62,000 bases of DNA from Chrysomallon squamiferum (lineage: Eukaryota; Mollusca; Gastropoda; Neomphalida; Peltospiridae): the NCBI GenBank assembly GCA_012295275.1, contig CM022671.1, forward strand, positions 7,271,227 through 7,333,226, in the 5' to 3' direction. A program made the translations under genes and the position numbers. The notes under the pieces are model-generated. The model ran no database searches and was not told the origin of the DNA. It worked only from the letters and a program-made list of their open reading frames with translations. This document shows positions 58,291-62,000 of the stretch, piece by piece (position 1 is the stretch's first letter; every line of letters begins with the position of its first letter).

Positions 58291-58436
58291 TAGGCACACA
58301 TCAGTGTTGTATTGCCACACGATTTGGGAGACTGGAGTAAAGAGCGAGAATAGGGAAGTTCTGTGGCTGTGAGAGAGAGAGAGACGGGTGTTTGTCTTGT
58401 GGATTACAAGAGAATCTGGACGGTTAAGCTGAGTGA

Positions 58437-58457
58437 ATGAAGCCGCCGGCAACCTGA
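58437..58457 (+). promoter_or_regulatory. Upstream ORF in the ADAMTS-type 5' UTR
   Basis: ATG AAG CCG CCG GCA ACC TGA encodes six residues (MKPPAT) and its stop lies two bases before the main start codon at 58460. Such a short uORF ending next to the main start would be expected to tune translation by re-initiation or leaky scanning, provided that transcription starts upstream of it. Confidence 0.5.
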
Positions 58458-58459
58458 CG

Positions 58460-58574
58460 ATGCGTTCTGTGTTGATGGTACTGGTAGTGCCATGGAGTAG
58501 TATTATAATGCTCCAGGCAGCACTACTGGACCACCGAACACAGGACGGCTGGGGGAATTCAACACGCAAACAAG
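58460..58574 (+). CDS. ADAMTS-type metalloprotease, exon 1 (signal peptide)
   Basis: The start ATG is at 58460 with A at -3. The exon encodes MRSVLMVLVVPWSSIIMLQA, a hydrophobic stretch typical of a secretory signal peptide, then ALLDHRTQDGWGNSTRKQ with an N-glycosylation sequon (NST). It ends after the first base of a Gly codon at CAAG|gtacgt. This start was chosen because it gives a signal peptide that splices in frame to the propeptide exon; an upstream six-codon ORF ends two bases before it. The gene is 5'-partial in the window only in the sense that later exons lie beyond the right end. Confidence 0.8.
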
Positions 58575-58632
58575 GTACGTCCACGCACGCACGTTTTAAT
58601 TAGAGCTTATTAATTAATAAAAACATATATAT

Positions 58633-58663
<31 letters not shown>

Positions 58664-59413
58664 CTAAATTTTTCAGTGATTTCTGGTTCTTTAGTATAAA
58701 TAGTTAAAACTGATTAATATTAAGAAAAAAATAATAAAACAGATTTATTTATTTAATTTTTGATCACATATAATGAATTATAAATTTATTTCTGAAATGT
58801 ATTAAAAAAAAAAAAAAAAAAAAAAAAAGAAACAACAACAAAAAAACAACTAATATTAATAATAACTAAATAAATAATAACACAACCCAAATGAACTTCG
58901 TTCTAGTCAATTTTTCATTCTTTAATTATTTTAACAATATGCAACCAAAACTTTTAGAATGAATTAATATTTTAATTACTCTGTCATTTGGAAATAAATC
59001 TACTCTGAGTCATTAAGTGTGGAAATCCTTCACAGTTTAATTAATACATCTTATGTTACAAGTCAGAAAATTAAAAAAATAAATAAATAAATAAGGAAAA
59101 GATACTGAGACATATATTATATGTATGTACATATTTGTATCTATGAATATGTATATATATCATTGTATGTATATGTATATATGATATATATGAGTGCTCG
59201 TGTATCCGAAACACCATAGATAAAATGATACTAATTTGGTTGTGATTGTTGTGTTTTCTTTTTCTTTCTTCCTTTCTTTCTGGATTGTGAAGAAGTATAT
59301 ATTCCCCGCTTATAACACTGATTACACCTATATAATATACTGGCGATGTTATTATTAGAGATAACATTTTACTGTAAATGCAAATTTGTTTTAATCATTA
59401 CTTGTTTAATAAG
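58575..59413 (+). other. Intron 1 of the ADAMTS-type gene
   Basis: 839 nt with poly(T) at 58637-58663, poly(A) at 58803-58828 and TATG/ATAT-rich sequence at 59110-59190. No exon is seen in it. Confidence 0.65.
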
Positions 59414-59760
59414 GTGCCGAGAGGAGCGAAGGACCGCAGGGCAGTGTTGAGGAATTTTACCCGGTTCTAGTCCCCCATACGGGGTATGTTCACCCCAAAT
59501 TGGAACATAGAAGAGTCCCGCGAAGCGCGGCCAATACGACAGCAGTGAAGTATAGGATTGAAGCTTTTGGTAATGTTCTGTTAGTGAACCTGACACAGTT
59601 CGAGGAGTTTATATCACCCGGATTTATTATTCAGCGTGTCAAAGGGAATTATTCATGGCTGGAGGAGGTCAAGGTCGGTGAACTAGTGAGGTGTTTTTAT
59701 TCTGGGAAAGTGGAGGGATACGACAATTCTCAGGTCACGTTGAGTCTTTGTAACGGAATG
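59414..59760 (+). CDS. ADAMTS-type metalloprotease, exon 2 (M12B propeptide), gene continues beyond window
   Basis: 347 nt, beginning with two bases of the split Gly codon (acceptor ttaataag) and ending in phase 0 at ATG|gtaagt. An in-frame stop just upstream supports the boundary. It encodes the reprolysin-family propeptide: YRIEAFGNVLLVNLTQFEEF, then the paired-cysteine motifs RCFYSGKVEG and LSLCNGM, typical of ADAM/ADAMTS propeptides and closest in my memory to ADAMTS1-like CFYSG...LSLC. Sequons ANTT, VNLT and GNYS are present. The protein is secreted and the propeptide is removed by furin-type cleavage. Catalytic, disintegrin-like and thrombospondin repeats are not in the window, so ADAMTS versus another M12B member remains open. 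Confidence 0.85.
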
Positions 59761-61858
59761 GTAAGTACTGTTATGAGATTTTTAAATTATTATTATTATT
59801 ATTATATTACCTTTTTTTTTTTTTTTTTTTTTTAATAGCAATCATAAATACGAATGCAGGAGGCAAGACGGATACGATTAGATCATTTAAATGCATGAAG
59901 TATTTAATACATTTCAGATAATGAAATGTCGAATCTCAAATAAAACTGTTAATGTCTGCTTCCATTTCCGGTAACCCAAACGAGGTCATTGACTGGTCGG
60001 GTTACTAAGGGACGGAATGACGGCGCCGGTAGTAACAACGTATTCATAAGCCGATATAAGAAAATTAATACCACGTGGAATTAACGTTACGAAACTATTA
60101 TGAGCATTTTATTTACGAAATCTACTTTTAAAAATTTCATTTCATTTTTTTTTTTTTTTTTTTATCTTTATTTACTTCAGACCGTATAATGTTTAGTACT
60201 TTAACATTCCGTCCATCACTGAAAACAGTTGATACAGTTAACGTTGTCTAAGTTACACCTAATAGGTTCAGGTTACCGTCCTGCTACATCCTTAAAGATA
60301 ATTTGATGGATATCGAACCTGCTGTTAAAGATAATTCCTGTGTCTTTGTTTTCTCTGTCTATCCATCTCTCATTCACTCTCTCTCTCACTCTCTAATTTA
60401 CTGTTTATCTGACGCAGTCTGGTGTGTCAGTTAATCTGAAAACAAAAACATTACTCCTTTTATGTTCCAAAATGATATGACGATTAGTTAAAATAAAAAA
60501 AAAGAAGAAGAATAAAAATAATTATTATTATGAATAAGTGAAATGGCTTAATTTTCTGATTGAGAAAAAGGGATTGTAAAACTGTCATCTTTTGCTGCTA
60601 AATGTGGTGCATTTCCGTTCTGGGTATCGAATTTCTGGAAACTCGTGACAAAACACTCAATAGACTTCTGTTTTCTGGTATTCGACCTCACCCCCGCCTC
60701 CAGCTCTAGCCCGTAACTTCCTTAACTCTAAACAATTAAGTGTACTTTTACTCCTCACTATTATAATAAATTATTATTATCACAACGACCTGCAAAGCTT
60801 GCGTTTCTGCCTAGCCGTACAGAAAAGGCTTCGTGTTACGTTTTCCGTGCATATTCCATATGTTATCTATTATTAGTTAACTCAGAAACAAAGTGGTTGT
60901 AGATAATTGGCCAACACCGGTGCTGCACAGAGAAAGAGGGGGAAAAAAAAAAAAAAAAAGAGCTCAGCATATCCGCGATCATCTGTAAGAATGTACCAAC
61001 CTGCCACTCAACCTCTGTCGGATCAACTCGTCCATTATCCGTGATGTCATTACGTTTACCTCGATCGAGATCAAGATGCAAGCAGACGAATTTCCTTCAA
61101 GGATTCCTTTTGAAGTCTGGCAACACTTACATAACCCAGAAACGTCTGCTGAGTTCATTAGTATGGAGAGTTATTGCTCGTGCATGGTGTCTCGGTTATC
61201 ATCGGTTTCTCTCGGCTTTGTAGTTTGACTAAACTCTCAAAAAAGCCTCGGGGAGAAAATCTTTTTGGTTTATGGAGATGTCTGGTGATATGATTACAAG
61301 ACGTGCGTACGCAACAATAAAATGTACTGTTTGAATTGTAATGAATTCAGAAGGTTCCCCAAAATTAGTTTGTCCGAGTTGGAAAATCAATTAGATGCCT
61401 GAACGAGCATCACAATATCTTTTACGCATTGTTTCTGAGACAGGGAGGTTATAATTAATACAATTTCCCTGCCAGTTACGTAGGAAATTTAAAAAAAATA
61501 AAGGAGTTCTTGGATGTCGTCCAGGAAAATTATCTCCAGTCAGAGTGTAAATATTATTTATAATTCAATTTCTATTTCTGATCGTGTAAAAGAGATGTAA
61601 TTTCAATTTTCAGCTAAAAAACAAACAAACAAACAAACAAACAAAAAATAAAATAAATAAATGAACAAAAAATAAAAATTAAATTACTTGGAAAAATAAA
61701 AAAATATATTATAATTCTGACTAACTATATTTAAAGCCATTCACAGGAATACAATTCGTTTAATTCAGTACAAACTATTAAATTACCTTTCGCTGTGGTT
61801 TTAGTAGAACTTTCTTTGAAAGATATAGTCGTTCTTATAAATTAACTGTATTCCTTAT
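59761..61858 (+). other. Intron 2 of the ADAMTS-type gene (start)
   Basis: Follows the strong donor gtaagt. It contains poly(T) at 59811-59834 and 60146-60164 and poly(A) at 60943-60959. CpG is fairly frequent. I find no frame with M12B protease motifs such as the HExxH zinc site, so the next exon is beyond 62 kb. Confidence 0.5.
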
Positions 61859-61933
61859 CAGGGGCAGATCCAAGAGGGCAGATTGTCACTGAAGTGCATG
61901 TGCATTTAAAGATTAAATGAGTTTCATTATATG
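61859..61933 (+). mobile_element. hAT-like terminal fragment, copy 2
   Basis: Begins CAGGGGCAGATCCAAGAGGG and runs into TTAAATGAGTTTCATTATATG. It shares both ends and spacing with the fragment at 44145-44232. A CAGGGGC-GATCCA start recalls terminal inverted repeats of hAT-type DNA transposons. No transposase and no second terminus are visible. Confidence 0.4.
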
Positions 61934-62000
61934 AAAGAGAAAACACAAAGCAAACAAGAGAACAACAACAAACAAAAACTGATTTTTTTTTTTTTTTTTT

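Noticed and set aside
58207-58584. 125-codon minus-strand frame over the ADAMTS-type promoter and exon 1
   Set aside because: It is the antisense shadow of a GC-rich first exon; no recognisable domain.

Overview
This is an AT-rich window of animal nuclear DNA. The density and type of microsatellites, the tRNA-derived SINE heads and a single BRPF-type gene with long introns suggest a cephalopod mollusc, probably octopus-like. The species is an inference. There are no bacterial-style genes, operons, CRISPR arrays or intact transposase or reverse-transcriptase frames.

Layout. (1) 1-24.6 kb is intergenic. It holds microsatellite arrays (CA/GT, AG/CT, ATT, GTA, GATA/CAGA, TATG), two degenerate minisatellites (728-1275 and 20760-21200), a diverged 375-bp duplication (5005-5384 and 5657-6030), a SINE at 8187-8298 and a related repeat pair (15264-15410 and 20175-20380). 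The unique islands between arrays are CpG-rich. No gene could be supported; one CRE plus TATA promoter-like arrangement lies at 2037-2133. (2) 24.6-54.65 kb, minus strand, is one complete gene: the single-copy-type homolog of BRPF1/BRD1/BRPF3 (peregrin), the scaffold of MOZ/MORF and HBO1 histone acetyltransferase complexes. I reconstructed 16 coding exons plus a probable non-coding first exon. Every junction is GT-AG and phase-consistent, giving about 1515 residues: C2H2 finger, double PHD with zinc knuckle, bromodomain, long disordered linker, PWWP. One extra base at about 27033-27034 breaks the reading frame in the PWWP exon; all other exons are intact, so a sequence error or a recent indel is more likely than an old pseudogene. 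(3) 54.65-58.2 kb is a head-to-head intergenic stretch with SINE heads and opposed CT/AG tracts. (4) 58.2 kb to the end, plus strand, is the 5' end of a secreted ADAMTS-type metalloprotease gene: a GC-box/CCAAT promoter, a signal-peptide exon and a propeptide exon. The catalytic domain lies outside the window.

The two genes are divergently arranged and share no evident pathway: one encodes a nuclear chromatin reader, the other a secreted protease. The observations most worth following up are the PWWP frameshift, a roughly 122-bp inverted repeat in a BRPF intron (a potential long dsRNA hairpin), the sharp drop in CpG across the BRPF transcription unit, the run of symmetric phase-1 exons including a 663-nt exon not recognised in vertebrate BRPFs, and a housekeeping-type promoter motif cluster pointing antisense inside BRPF intron 1.
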